Source of the DNA: Calonectria ilicicola
Lineage: Eukaryota > Ascomycota > Sordariomycetes > Hypocreales > Nectriaceae
DNA: 64,000 bases
Assembly: GCA_020809705.1 (NCBI GenBank)
Contig: CP085826.1
Location: forward strand, 1,178,001-1,242,000
Direction: 5' to 3'
The notes below the pieces were generated by a model, which was not told where the DNA came from, made no database searches, and was given only the letters and a program-made list of their open reading frames with translations. Shown one piece after another: positions 33,779 to 47,300 of the stretch; the stretch's first letter is position 1; every line of letters starts with the position of its first letter. Both the position numbers and the translations under genes were made by a program.

Positions 33779-36235
33779 CTAAAAGAGCGAAACAGACCGT
33801 ATCCCTGCCATATCAAAAAGATCAAACGACCGTCGAAGATACTGAAAGTACCCAAGACCGATTCTTTCGTATTCTTCCTCACTCTGAGATAGCTTTCGAA
33901 GGACCAAAAACCAGTGCCGCCGACCACCTGTCATGGAGTCTAGCATCTCCCCAACACTGAGGCAATAATATTTGCTTTCATCCGTTTGATCGTTTATGAA
34001 TGAGCAGATCACACTTTCACGACCTGCTGATATGTCCAGGTTGTTATGTATATGATTTGAAATTGGTGATGTGGGCTCTATTGCATGATCAAACAAGATT
34101 TCATACCAAGTTGATTTCCTCTCAGTGGACATCGTGCCATATTCGCGAACAAACCCATAGAATTCTTTTTTCTTATCATTCTTTGAACATGGTGCGTCAG
34201 TGTATGTTGAAACATACAAACCAGGGCAAGTTGATATGGCCAAATCGACTTGCACAAGGTTTCCAGTCAACCGGATTTCTCCAGATGTTACCCTGCCCGT
34301 TGGGTCGGAGGACAATGTCTTGCATTTGGCCTGTTCAACTGCGATATATGACTTGAAATGGAATTGATAGCGTTCACGAAAATATTGAACACCTTCAGAA
34401 ACAGAAGCCCATGACCACGTCGGTGCAATATACAGCGACTGCCGGGGGTTAATAGAGGGGCTGGGCACATACCACAGAAGACCTTCTTCCAAGTCTTCTT
34501 TCCAAAGGCCTGCGAGATAATTATCATGTCCAATCCCCCGAAAGTCTATGACAAAACTCGCCAGACCTGAGATGGCGCTTAATCTATCTTGGGGCTCTGT
34601 CAGGCTTCTTTTAGAATACTCTTCTATTATGGAGGCCCATGCAAAATATATGGACTTCCAAGACCCTGATGTAAGAAAGTCAGTCATGTGTGTAGAAGCG
34701 GACCCCTCTTTCTCATCGACATATTTGCCCAGCGATTCATGATCAATTATTCGGTTCAATAAACGGAACGAGCGATACGCAAGTCCCTGAAAATCAATCT
34801 TGGGTTTGCCATATTGATGTTGAGAGCACGCATCGCATTCCCAGCTTATGGTCCCGATTGAACAATGCAGTATGCGATGTGATAAAATTCTCTCTTGTAG
34901 TGCCCAACCTCGTGTAGACAAGGCATCTTTGACCTCGGCGTTTCTGTGGGTTTCTGCTATCCAATAGTCTTCGTTCTTTCCCCAGCTTTTAACAATAGGC
35001 CACTCCCAGAATCCATGGGAACAATCAGGGGTATCATCAGCAGCAATGGTTAGTTGTGCATTGGAGTAAATATGTCTCATCTGGCCTGATTGTTCTGACC
35101 AGTCTGAACTATCGGCACCTTGAATGATACATAGTGCATCTACCCACAGGTATGAAATATTCAATCGACGGCACAACAGGATCGCGTCTTGGACTGTCTA
35201 ATATTTCTTTCCAATCAGTACAGCTTATTAGGTTGTACCATAATACAATAATTACCTTTGGAAGCCCTTGGAACGAAATTGACTTTTTGTTGGCCTCAAA
35301 GTTATCAAAGGTAGTCGTAAATGAACCTCCCTCATGGCCCCAACAGTAGCTCAGCGCAGCATAATCAAGACTTGCTGTTTTTTGGAATGTACCCGTCTCA
35401 AAAAGCCGTAAACTTTCATCATTTGACCCGACAAAAATTAATCGACTCGGAATAAATGAAGAGTTGACCGGACGGCATTTATGAGATTTTTGACATTTCT
35501 GAAACCATCGAAGAGCGAGTTCCAACCTCTTCTCCGAAGTGGCTGCTCTCGGGTCAGACATTCCTGGCGTAATATCTATCATAAATTCAAGTCAGGGTGT
35601 TTGCTCTTGCCAACTTCAGAAAATTATTGAATTTATCTTCCCAACTTACTCTCGCCAACCACCAAGTCCATTGATCGTGACTTCACTTTCCCGGTCGAAT
35701 CAAGCCCCCATGCCAACACTTTGAGTAAAGCTAGTGTTTCAGGAATAGGGAGACTGCTTCCTATTGGCGCTTTACTCACCACAACTTCGTGATTTTGTAT
35801 ATTATTTGCTAATTGATGTTCGCGAAGACCATTCACTACATTTCGAACAGTCTTGCACCTTCCACAGCAAGGATATTGGCCAATCGCGCCTTGACGCCAA
35901 GAGGTTTGTTTATTATCGACTGGCGGGTCTGTGACAAATATACAATTCATGTATGCACGTTTCAAAGCAAGCATAAGATCTTCGGGGCTCGTAAATCCCT
36001 CGAACATTTCCTTGTTAGGTATACAGAGTAGTAGTCGTTTGCAGCAAGACTCGCCAAAACATTTACATCGCGACAGTTCTTTGATGTACTGCTTTGCTTC
36101 AGGTTCCCATTGTTGATAATTTGACAAACCTCCAAGCATTGGGCGGATAACAATGTCAGCATGGCAGGCGCTGGAGGTTGAGGCACGCCGTCCCCAACCT
36201 TGCGCCGATAACTGGGCTTCTTTGGCTGGATCCAT
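33779..36235 (-). CDS. HET-domain (heterokaryon incompatibility) protein
   Basis: Three exons: 36235-35650, 35575-35256 and 35197-33779; 775 codons (774 residues). The introns are canonical (GTAAGT...GATAG, GTAATT...TTAG) and keep frame. HET landmarks: YAALSYCWG in exon 2, then across the junction LPKTVQDAILLCRRLNI and YLWVDALCIIQG, followed by MRHIYSNAQLTIAA and the RGWALQERILSHRILH segment. Before the HET domain exon 1 adds about 195 residues with a Cys-rich patch (CKCFGESCCKRLLLC; YPCCGRCK), not part of the classic domain. HET proteins trigger cell death when incompatible strains fuse. The C-terminal 250 residues are of no known repeat type (no WD40, TPR or ankyrin). The gene is intact, unlike several neighbours. 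Confidence 0.88.
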
Positions 36236-38275
36236 TATGACGTGCTCCTCAAAGTACCTAACTGATGCGATTGGTGTATTTGTAGAGAGTTTTAGTGAGG
36301 GATTGTTGAAACGGAGAGGCTGCCAGACGGAGCTAGCTCATCAACCCAAAGGTGGAAATCTTTTGAGGCGGATTGATTGGTCCAATCTCATTACCCCACT
36401 GCGCTCAGACATAGTATTAATCCACAGTTGCTACACTGTTCCACGTGATTTTTTCAGACAGAGTGTACTGGATGTTGGTTGGAAGCTTCCCAGTCAGCGA
36501 ATGTGTACACCGATGGCAATAGCTTTGGGAGAGTGGGTGCAAACTAACTTTGTCTAGATTTAGAATCAATATACCTCTTATAGCACTCTACCAAAGCCAT
36601 GATAAGAGACATTGCCAAGTAATCTCAAACTTTTCAGCAGGTGCACATAGATGTTACTTCCCCAACTTCTAGCACGGACACTCCCGCTACAACTACGCCT
36701 GCGTCAACGACTATACTATTGCCAACTACCCAATATGGCTGCAAGGGTCGTTTTACTCCGGATACGTCTTTGGCTCTTAGATAGGTGAGCGAGGTCAAAA
36801 TTGACTGTGCCACATGTAGTAAGTTGTGCCTCAGGAACTCGCAGGTTGAAATCTTGATGCTGTGTGTTCCATTGCCTGCCTTCTGTTCTTGGACAGCTGG
36901 GATACATTGACTGGCGTGCACGGGGTGTCTGACATTCAAGCATTACTAAAAAGGGGCCTCACGAGCCGTGCACAGCTGGTTTGAACTAATAGGACCGACC
37001 GCGTGCATTGGCAAGGGTTGTATATTAATAGATTCATACCCTATAATATATCTTTGATGGGTTTCCTCTTTTTTTTTTTTTAAAGAAAAGAAGAATGAAC
37101 CAAATCATCCATTTGAAGAGATGGAACATAAGTCTCCATTTCGAAGCCAAATGGCCGTAAGTTAACCCCTGATTTCCACGAGAAATATACCCAGGCATCA
37201 AATAGATCGAGGGATTTACGCTTATGATCAGGTATGTACTTTTTTAGTTTTGTATACGTGGTGAGGACAAGACCGTGTGGGTCCTCGTACCTGATTGGCT
37301 AGCTGCGGCCTTAATTTCTTCCCGCCTCGGATCACATCCCTTGCGTTGCGTGTGCTCTTTGTGTGCCAAGACGTAACAATTCAGGTGAAAACGGACAGAT
37401 ATGTATACATGCGGACATGCCCCCCTCCCCACCCAAAAAAATAAAAAAGAAAAATAAGAAAAATAAAAAACAAAAGAACAACGCAGTGAGGGCATCAAGA
37501 AAAAATGGCACGAAAGAAAAAGGGAACAGTGCGTGGGCGGGTGGTGTCTTTACTAGTCACAGTATACGATGCGCGGTTGGGCAAGAGTCTTACATTCATG
37601 GTAAGATTTCGATGGAAAATGAATTACTGAAGCCCGTTAAAAAGGGCGATCAGTGGTTTCAAATTCTCACTGTGCACAATGATTCACTTTGTTCCATAGC
37701 CTTATGAAATGGATCTTAAGGCGTGTCTTGGAGGTAAGACTGCTGGAAATATAGTGTATGTCCTCCTCATTTTTCATCACCTGAGCCTGTACTATGCCAC
37801 TGGTATTCCCGGGCGCTTGGAGTACACTGTACCAACGTGTGAGCAAGAAACGACATGACAGAGAACATTTGATTGGTTCGTAGGAGGACGCGTTCGACGG
37901 ATGCTCTCTGTCTTCACTGCCGGATCCCAATCGGTCGTAGTTTCCCCACAACAGCACAAAATATAATATTTCCCGTTCTGGATTTTTCGTATTACGTTCG
38001 CCGGGTCAATGCGATGTGGGCATGGTCATTGTGCCAGGGCCGACTCGTCAGCTTGATCTGTCTACCAAGTCGACCCAGAAGCATGTTGTAAACGTGAAAA
38101 CTTTCGACATGTGTATAAAACTCGCCTGATCGCTCACTCTTTGGATATGATTTTGGATTCCAGACCAAGTCAGAGAATCACAACTGTCAGCTCATTACCG
38201 ATCCTTTTATCACAATTGTTATTTGAAGTTTAAGCAATTTGTTTCAAGCCGCTTGTTACATCACAATCGTTAAGG
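36236..38275. other. Long intergenic region, no supported gene
   Basis: About 2 kb. A-rich low-complexity tract at 37433-37480 and a T-run at 37068-37080. Minus-strand frames around 36640-36940 have some protein-like composition (TTCGTVNFDL, AKDVSGVK) but break frame and were not assigned. The right end is the laccase promoter. Confidence 0.45.
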
Positions 38276-40129
38276 ATGATACCGTCGTTCTTGCCTAGGC
38301 TTGCCTCCCTCCTCTTGGTAGCTCTGCCGTCTTATGGGTTTCCTTCTAGTTCCTCTGGGGGACTGGTTCTGGATTTGCGTCCTAGAGCGTCCGAGTCATG
38401 TAACACGGCCAACAACCGTTCTTGCTGGACTGAAGGCTACTCCGTCCATACTGACTATGATGCTGAAGTGCCTGACACTGGCATAACTAGGGAACATTAC
38501 CTTGTTGTCGAGGAATATCGCAACTGGACAGGCCTCGACGGCGTTGTGAAGGATATGGTAATGCTTATCAACGGAACGTTCCCAGGCCCCCTAATCGAGG
38601 CTAATTGGGGAGACCGTGTTAATATTACCGTCCTAAACAAGTTGATAACAAACGGGACCTCGTTCCACTGGCATGGCGTCCGCCAACTGGGAACTAACAC
38701 CGAAGATGGCGTCAATGGTGTGGGGGAATGCCCCGTCACTCCAAACAACACCCGCACATATTCATGGAAAGCCTTGCAGTATGGATCATCTTGGTACCAC
38801 TCTCATTGTAAGGTTTCTTTCCACGCAAGGTAGTGACCTTCACCCTGTAATGAAAACTAACCCCATCTAGTTAACGGCCAATACGCCAATGGCGTCCTGG
38901 GTCCGCTGGTTATAAATGGGCCTGCTTCGGCAAACTATGATATTGATCTTGGATCATTTCTTGTCACGGACTGGTATAGACAGACAGGCGACGAAATCGT
39001 GTACAATGTGGCAGTTAATGGCGATGGCCCACCGACTCCAGACAACGTGCTTTTCAACGGGACCAATATCAACCCCAACAACGCAAGCCTAGGCGCCTAT
39101 GCAGAGGTACCGCTTACCCCGAACAAGGTGCACCGCCTGCGACTTGTCAACGTGGGGGCCGAAGGAGAGTACCATCTATCACTTGTCAACCACAACTTTA
39201 CCGTCATTGCGGCAGACTTTGTCCCCGTGGAGCCCAAGGTCGTGTCGTCGGTTTTTATGAGCCCAGGTATGAGGTACGACATCCTCATTAACGCGACGGC
39301 CGACGTCGATAACTATTGGTTCAACGCCACGGTGGATTCCACAGGGCTCTGCGGTGACATTGGTAGTAACCCCTACCCAGCTGCCATCTTCCGCTACGAA
39401 GGCAGCGACAGCACGGCTCTCCCAACCGGCATGGGTGTGTCTCCTGAGTCTAGCTCTTGCCAAGACGACATTAATATGTCGCCGATTGTCTCTCGTACAA
39501 TTGATGCTTCGTTCTTCAAGCCTGGGAACAACAACACACTCACGGTCGAGGCCTTGGCGAATGGTTACTGGACAGTCAATGGCACATCGATTGACATCCA
39601 CTGGGACAAGCCCGTCCTTGGCTATGTGTGGGATGACAACGTGACTGGCATTCCCGAATCTGACAACATTGTGCCTGTGAGCTTGGTCGATGACTGGGCA
39701 ATCTTCCTCTGGCAGGGCAATAGCTCAGAAAGCCTTTCCATCACACACCCGCTCCACTTGCATGGTCACGACATGGTCATTCTCGGCAAGTCTAATCAGT
39801 CTAGTACCGCAGACAGCAGCTGGGCTACCTTCTCCGAAGCTGATGTAGCCTCGCTCAATGGCAATAACCCGATGCGTCGCGATACTACGGTGTTGCCACC
39901 ATACGGCTGGATGGTTATTGCGTTTAAGGCTGATAATCCAGGAGCCTGGGTTATGCATTGCCACATCGCTTGGCACATTAGTACCGGCCTGGGCGTAACG
40001 TTTCTCGAACGTGCTTCTGATATCCCCATTCTCGATGATTATGACCAAGACCAGTTTAGCCGCCTTTGCAAGGCCTGGAATGAGTACTATCCCACTTCTC
40101 CTGATCAGCAAATCGACTCTGGGTTGTAA
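38276..40129 (+). CDS. Ascomycete laccase (multicopper oxidase)
   Basis: Two exons, 38276-38807 and 38871-40129; 597 codons (596 residues). The signal peptide (about residues 1-21, ending PSYGF) directs secretion. All four copper-ligand motifs are present: HWHG (H131, H133), HSH (H175, H177, spanning the exon boundary), HPLHLHGH (from residue 470) and HCHIAWH (H540-H546). The type-1 copper position after HCHIAWHIS is Leu-like (GLGVTFLE), as in many high-potential fungal laccases. The protein ends in DSGL, the conserved C-terminal plug/processing motif of ascomycete laccases (asco-laccase subgroup). Numerous N-x-S/T sites fit glycosylation. It is convergent with a P450 and near a one-module NRPS, so it may act in oxidative coupling within that pathway; this is inference. 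Confidence 0.92.
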
Positions 40130-40358
40130 GAAACAGGAGTGATTTGTTGAAGAAGTTTGGCCTGAAGAAGATATATCGATTAAATTGCCAGTACATTTAC
40201 ATTTGATCAGCACAGAAATTTCATCTGAAGTAGTAGTCGGAATTCTGAATCTTGTATAGTAGATTTTCACATTCTAATTATTCAATACATACTTCTATCA
40301 CACAAACCTCGACTGAAACATGATATTCTAGCGAACTAAGGATTTCCAATCGCGCTCT

Positions 40359-42049
40359 TCATTTCTCCACGCACTGTTCTCGCTTTCGGATATTAAGCTT
40401 ATAGCCAATCGGAGGCGGGGAGACATAGCTCAGCCAGGGGTTTTGAGGTCGAGGTTTCTGATCTGGCTTAATATCGTAGCGCAGCACGATTTGAGCCAGG
40501 AGCAGTTTCATAATGTGGTTAGCAAAGAATCTACCAGCACTGGATTGAAAGTAAGTAATGTGATTTTCAGCAGTTATGTCTCTTGATCACTCACCATGCA
40601 TATTTGCCGTGACTAAATGCAAGATAGGTTTCGTTTGTAGTGGGAAAATTGTTACCGCTCTGTTTCTCAGCCTCTTTTCCTCTAGAAAACCGGAAAGCAT
40701 CAAAGCTGAACGGGTCACCAGGATAGATATCCTCGTCATGGTGCACGCCGTAGCTACCGACACCAATCTTTGCACCAAAAGGGATGTGTTCTCCAGAAGG
40801 CAACTTCACACCGTCCTTCGCCACAACTACCTTGATCACGCCGTGAGCAAAGCCCCACAGGCGGAGACTCTCAGTCAGAACACTGTCAATCTTTGCCAAC
40901 TTTGTCACCTCGGCTCGCGACCAGCGGGCAGTGGCTGGCTCAGACTTTGCGGCAGCGGCAGCTTCTTCTCGAAGCTGATTCTGAATGTCGATACTATCTG
41001 GCGAGTGTGCAATGTCGATAAGGGTATTTTCAATAGTGATGGCTTGAACCTGAATGGCGGCCCAGTTCAAAATAGATAAGAGCTTGACAGTGTGGCTCTG
41101 AGCACGGCAAGGGTCATCATTACGACGGTAAGCCTCTCGCATCAGTCGCGACAGTAAGTCGCTTGGCTCTTCTGGGTCTTTGAAGTCCCCGTCAACACCC
41201 TTTGCGCCTGGTCCGAATTTACTTGCCCGCTCTCTGATGATTGGGCTAACGCGGTCAGCCTGGCGTCCAAACTGCATCCAGTCATACCTCGCCAAGATGG
41301 GTCCCAGAAACGGGCGCAAAATATTCGGCGTGAGCTGAATGAGGAGAGCTTCGACGAGAATAAACTTTGCAAACCTGCTGGTGCTCGCAATATAGGCCTT
41401 GTCCCGGCAGAGAGGTAGTCCTACATATGTACGACTAACCACCCGTCCCATAACCTCGAGCATTACATCTAGCAGGTCAACTTCCTTCCAGTCCTTGGTA
41501 TCGTTACCCCAGAGGTCATTCAGTGAACAGGCGATCTCATCGATGATTTCATCTGTTTTGTTGTTGAGTTCCTTGGTCATGTCCTTGATCAAGTTCACAA
41601 CGAAAGTCCATTCTGAATCACTGGCGGCAACACAGTTTAAGAATGTGTGATCAGCAGCAAGGAACTCATTGTTGCTTTCACGCTGGTTCAAAATCGCCGC
41701 AGGTTGTTTTGTCAACCACGTGAACTGATCCCGAGGCAAGATAACCTGGTGGCCAGTAAAGATGTCTGGAAGGATATAGGGGCGACCTTGTTTGGTATGC
41801 TGTAGAAAGGTGAGCTTCAATTGTTAAAAATATTGAATTAAAGTAGGTGTGTACCTGTTGGTGCCCATCCCAAAGAAGAGAGTCCACACTTAGAACACTC
41901 TTCATGGAGGATCGGCCTCGGGATAGAAAACTACCATTGGAGCCGGCAAACGAAAGGGTTTTTGGAAGGCCTTGATATGAGAATACGCGATACCAAATAT
42001 AATATAGGGTGCCAAAAAGGCACACGAAGGGCAGAATTAGAATGAACAT
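40359..42049 (-). CDS. Cytochrome P450 of the ent-kaurene oxidase-like type
   Basis: Three exons: 42049-41855, 41814-40595 and 40539-40359; 532 codons (531 residues). Membrane anchor at residues 1-25 (MFILILPFVCLFGTLYYIW). The I-helix reads NWAAIQVQAITIENTLIDIAHSP, shown only as a landmark; it lacks the usual A-G-x-D-T but has the 'A-I-x-x-x-x-T' form seen in CYP503/CYP68-type enzymes. ESLR is the K-helix motif. The haem loop FSHGKYACAGR is interrupted by the last intron; Cys at about residue 472 is the haem ligand. ER-bound monooxygenase; the substrate is not predictable. It lies between the laccase (convergent, 230 bases) and the NRPS (divergent, 2.3 kb), consistent with a tailoring role. 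Confidence 0.88.
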
Positions 42050-44369
42050 TTCGCAGTTCGATTGCTTCAGGTCAGTCGTGCTTTTCGTTGTTTTCCAATC
42101 TGTCCAATATTTTCACGAAGCTGAACGAAGGTCTTTATACTTATCGGACGGTCCCAATTCAAATGCTCTCGCCACCTCCGTGCTCTCAAAAGCATTTGGT
42201 GCCTCTTCACCAGCCATCATTAAGCATTGGCATCAGGAGCCAAACGATTGGTCACAAATTAGGCTCCATCATAACAACCGTCGACAGCATGACGAGGCAT
42301 CCAAAGCCGTAAGGTCCCCGAAGGACCAATTAACATGGGCATCGGCTTTTACAAAGTGCATAGCTCGAATCCTTTAGCGGTGAGGCTCAAGTAAAAGCCC
42401 CAGACACTGCCTTAAATGCATATAAACGAAGTCTACGGATGAGATTGAAAATAAAGCTACTATTCTGACCGTTCATGCTCCACTGGACGGATACCTGTCA
42501 GTCCCGCAACACTACAGGTCCGCAGTGGGGGGCCCATTTTCTGATAGTTTGAGGGTACGTATTCGTCTATTCATCCTTTCTGGGCAAATGCCTCTCTGCC
42601 TCCTGGGGGTAAAAAAAAGAAAAGAAAAAAAAAAGATGCAAATGGCTACACAATTTGACCGAGGAAGGATAAGCTAGGGTAGAATCTGTGAAGAGATGGA
42701 CCATGGACGTGCATAGCCGATGACGACTTCGTGACGTACGCCTGAGATCTTTTGGTACTTTTGTGACAAACGTTTTCCTCTAACCATATCGCAGGGCCAA
42801 TCATTCCTGAATCCCTTGCCTTGGATCCAGAAGGGCAATTGATGACCGGCTCTAACGGAATGTAATTTTAGGGCACGAGGCATACTTTTGTGCCCGTTAG
42901 GATGTCTTATCAGCATTCACAATCTAGATGAGATCCAATTCTCAAAGAATTTTGATCTAAGCCCGTCAGCAAGCGGAGAACCCATAGCGGAAATCCGCAC
43001 CAGGAACGGGTAAGGCTGTACTGCACGGCAAATACACGAGCTTGCCTGGGCTGACGTCGGAGGCTGCCGCTTATTTTTGGATCATACTCCACCATCGGGA
43101 TGGTTGAGCTAAATATTTCAACTAAAAGTGTGATAGGCTACTGATTAGAATTGACCTAGCTGATGTGATCACAAAGATCTCTAATACGAATTCATCCTGA
43201 AGGGTTACATGAGAATGCAGGGTACTGGGGCTTTAGAGAGTTATTTAATTGAATCGTATTATTGATGCTCCCGTTCCTGTCAGGCGAAGCTTTCTTCTTG
43301 CATTACCGCCCGCTCCCGTCCTGTCGAGCAACAAATGCGGCAATGACCGAAGAAACTAATGAATATTCCCCTGGTATTTTTTTTGGGTCCCAAACAAGAA
43401 TGCCGATGTCATCCGAATATTGGGTGGATTCATTGGCCATGGAGCCTGAGGGAGTGGGTTAAGCGAATGCCACCAAAGTCCCCGAGCTTTGTTCGGCGAT
43501 GCCCTGTGCCGTATTGCCGGTTAGTTCCCTCCTAGAGAAGTCTACGAAGCGCCTTTTTCAGCCGCGACATCGCCGATAAGTGGCTGTTACGAATACACTG
43601 ACCCTAGTTCCTTCGGGGAAAAAAAAGGTCCCACGATGATCCTTGATCAACGTGGGTCAACTTAGCGACATCGTGCGCAACAATCTACTCTTTTTGTCGG
43701 TTTTTACATTTTTAACCCGTGTTACAGCTATTTTCAGAAACAGGTTCTTCCATCAGTATGGTAGCTTTACTTTAAACATGGTTCATCATGCGCTGTTCGT
43801 TCAAATAACAACCCTAACCAAAGTACATGCAATCAGCACTGATTAATCAATTGACCAGCCATATCGATTCTTCGAAGAAGACGCTAGATCTGAATAGGCT
43901 CCACTTCTCTCTTCTATGCTTTGTGTAAAGGCTTGATCTGTCGCAAGTCAGCCATCGGCCCTGGATGGACTAATCCAAAAAGCCCCAAAATGGTACTATT
44001 CGCCGCAGGGCAGGGATAATTAACAAGGGAATCACTCTGCCACGAATTCTAAGCTTTTCCTTCCTCTCGAAAAGCGCTCGGTCCACGCGGGATTAGGTGG
44101 GCCATAAGCAGGGGCATCGTCAGCTTGTCAGCACGAAGGAGCATCCACCCAATACCGTCCGATGGCGCTTATATGGCCGTGAATAGAGAGGCCTTGTAGG
44201 AATCCCAAATCTGGAGATGGTATCCCTGTCAATTTTTCTATGAATCACTCACAAATGCACTTATTCAAATTCGCAGTCTTTTCAGGACAGTGGTTCACAC
44301 TAGCTTGCACTCACTAACTGGCATAGTGTTGACTACTTCAACAAATTTGCTCTGGCGGCATCATTTTCC
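42050..44369. other. Divergent promoter region of P450 and NRPS
   Basis: About 2.3 kb with no supported gene; an A/G-rich tract at 42608-42637. The long divergent spacer between two putative pathway genes is where shared regulatory sites would be expected; none could be named. Confidence 0.5.
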
Positions 44370-47300
44370 TTGTCTTGGCCTACCTTCCATATCTCAAAAA
44401 ACCTCTATTCGATTATGAAATCTGAAGCATCACAAATCCAACAGCCAGCCCGGCTCCCTCTTGCGCCTCCCGCGATAGACAGGCTGGTTCAGGATGTCAT
44501 CCAGGACCAAATCGTCGTTCGTCCTAATTGCCCGGCCATTTGTTCATGGGATGGGTACTATACGTACAAAGACCTTGATCAGCTCTCATCACGGCTTGCT
44601 GTTGAACTATCCAAACATCAAGTTGGGCCCGATGTGATAGTCCCGATTCTGTGCGAGAAGTCTGCCATCACCATTCTCTGCATGTTAGCAGTGTGTAAGG
44701 CCGGGGCTGCCTTTACCGCGTTAGATATCTCGCATCCTGATGAGAGATTATCCGAGGTTATTCACGAGACAAATTCTACTCTGCTATTGGCCTCCCCAAG
44801 CCAGAGCGAGCGGTTCTCTAAAAATGGGGGTCTAATGATAATGGAAGTCTCCAACAGCATGTTGTCGAGCCTAACCCCAGTTCATGGACCTATGGCTACC
44901 CATGTCAATGCTTCGCCTAGCGATATCATGTACGTTATCTTCACTTCCGGCAGCACAGGCAAGCCAAAGGGCGTTATGATAGAGCATCGCGCCTTTGTAA
45001 CAAGTGTTCTGGCATACGGTCCAGACCAAGGCATCAACGAAAATTCGCGAGTGATGCAATTTTCATCATACGCATTCGATATGTCCCTCATGGAGATTTT
45101 TACAACGCTTGTGCTTGGTGGCTGCATCTGTGTGCCGACTGATGAGGAACGCTTTGGTGGAATTGAAGAATTTGTGAATAAATCTGGCGTCAACACAGCC
45201 ATGTTGACGCCGTCATACGCAAAGCTGCTCAATCCAGCTTCAATGCCCAGTCTGCAGAAGCTTATCGCTGGTGGGGAGGCAGTACCGGTTGACTTGATCG
45301 AAGCGTGGCGTCCTTATGTCAAAGTATACATTGCATATGGCCCAACAGAAGCGGCTATTCATGCTTCGGGCATTGAGGTCGTATCGACGACCGAATCTAC
45401 TGTGCCAGTAGCAGGTCTGATTGGTCACCCAACTGGCTGCAACCTTTGGATCGTGAAAGAAGACAACCACAATGAATTAGTGTCCGATGGTGAAACGGGC
45501 GAGCTTCTTATTGAGGGTAACACACTCGCGCGCGGATACTTGGGAGATGACGCCAAGACGACAGAGGCTTTCGTCGACTTTATTGCTGGTCCAGAGGTCC
45601 GAAGAGCCTACAATACAGGTGACCTGGTTCGCCGCGCGGACGATGGCACTCTTGTGTTCATAGGTCGCAAAGACACGCAAGTTAAAGTTCAAGGCATTCG
45701 ATTTGAAACGGCCGAGATTGAGATGCGGCTATCAGAATCTCATGTTTTCCCACCTGGGTCTAAGTTTTGTGTCGATAAAGTGGAATTCAACAGCACAGGA
45801 AGCCCGTCAGCACTTGTCACCTTTATCAGCAATTCTATGAAGGTGGTTGGAGACGAAGTTCCCAAGGTCAATTGGGATCAAGTCGATGACATTGTATCAA
45901 AGGTCGCATACATTAGAGAGGCCCTTTCCAAAGTCTTACCCGCACCTCTAATCCCGTCCTTCTACATCCCTGTTACCTTCATCCCTCTTGCATCATCTGC
46001 AAAGACAGATCGCAAAACATTAAGACATCTTGTCAAAAACTTGAGCTCCAATGAGATACAAAGCTTTCAAAAGTCAAGTCTCTCTAACGGAACCACCAAA
46101 CCCTTGTCTAAGAACGAATCTGACTTGCGAGCACTATGGGCCCTTGTGTTCAATCGACAGCCGGAGACCATCAGTCCTGACGACAGCTTCATCCACTTGG
46201 GCGGTGATTCCGTTACAAGTATCAAGCTGGTTTCAGCTGCTAGAGATCGCGGAATTCATCTCACCTCGTCTATGATTCTTTCAACCCCAGTCTTTAGCGA
46301 ACAAGCAAAAAGTATCCTTGGCGAACAAATCTCCATCAAGCAGGATAAAATCGAGGCTTTTAGCCTTGTTGATGTCTCCTCTGAGAAATTACGCGCCACA
46401 GCAGCTGCTATTTGCAAACTTCAAGGAGGAGATATCGAAGACGTTCTTCCTATGACAATGAATCAAATGCGCTGGTATGGGAAGACATTGGTGAAGCCCG
46501 ATGCGATGGTGGACCAGCACCACTTCCGCCTTCCGGCCGATGTTGACTTTGAGCAATTCATATCCGCCCTCAACTCTACTGTTCAAGTCGCCGAGTTATT
46601 ACGTGCAAGAGTCATCCCCGATCCTGAGAAGAAGTTACTTCAGGCCATCGTCAAATTTAGGTCTGTCGAACCCACCGTAATGAATGACAGTTTGGACGCG
46701 TTTTTGAAGCGGGACCTAGAAACGCCGATGGGATTTGGATGCCCCCTTAGTCGATATGCAATCCTCAACGACACGACTTCCGGGGCAAAAATATTCATTT
46801 GGACTATTCACCACGCCATCTATGATGGCTACTCCATCTCTATGCTTCTCCATACCATGGACGAGTTCTATCAGGGTTTAAAACCAGCACCTCTCACGCC
46901 GTTCAACCACTACCTGCAAGGTCCAACTGAACAAGAACTTGCTAGCGGACAAGAGTTTTGGACGGCTCATCTCACTGGTTCATCTTGGGCCAAATTCCCC
47001 ACCCTGCCTCCAGCTGAACAGCGAATCGCACCTTCAATGGGGCAGTTCTTGAGAAATGTCAAAATACCCATTCAGCATCAAACCTCTAGCATCGCACCAA
47101 TCACAACTGCAAACCTGATTCGTGTTGCCTATGCCGCTGCGCTATCCTCTTTTTCGGATGACGCCACTGACGTACTGTTTCTAGAGTCGTTAGGGGGCAG
47201 AAACTCGACTCTGCTGGGCATTGAGCGGGTTGCCGGTCCAACGCTCGTCACTTGCGCTACAAGACTTCGCTTCCCCCCCTCTCGACACGGTCGAGAGGTT

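Noticed and set aside
36634..36943. Two minus-strand frames with some protein-like segments (TTCGTVNFDL, AKDVSGVK)
   Set aside because: They overlap in different frames without usable splice sites and I recognise no domain. Perhaps a relic, but unsupported.
37433..37480. A-rich tract as the poly(A) tail of a retroposed gene
   Set aside because: The tract is an irregular A/G/T mixture with no target-site duplication and no upstream coding remnant.
41478..41492. Loss of a normal I-helix in the second P450 as a sign of inactivation
   Set aside because: The altered I-helix form is normal for the ent-kaurene oxidase-like fungal P450s, and the haem loop and ExxR are intact.
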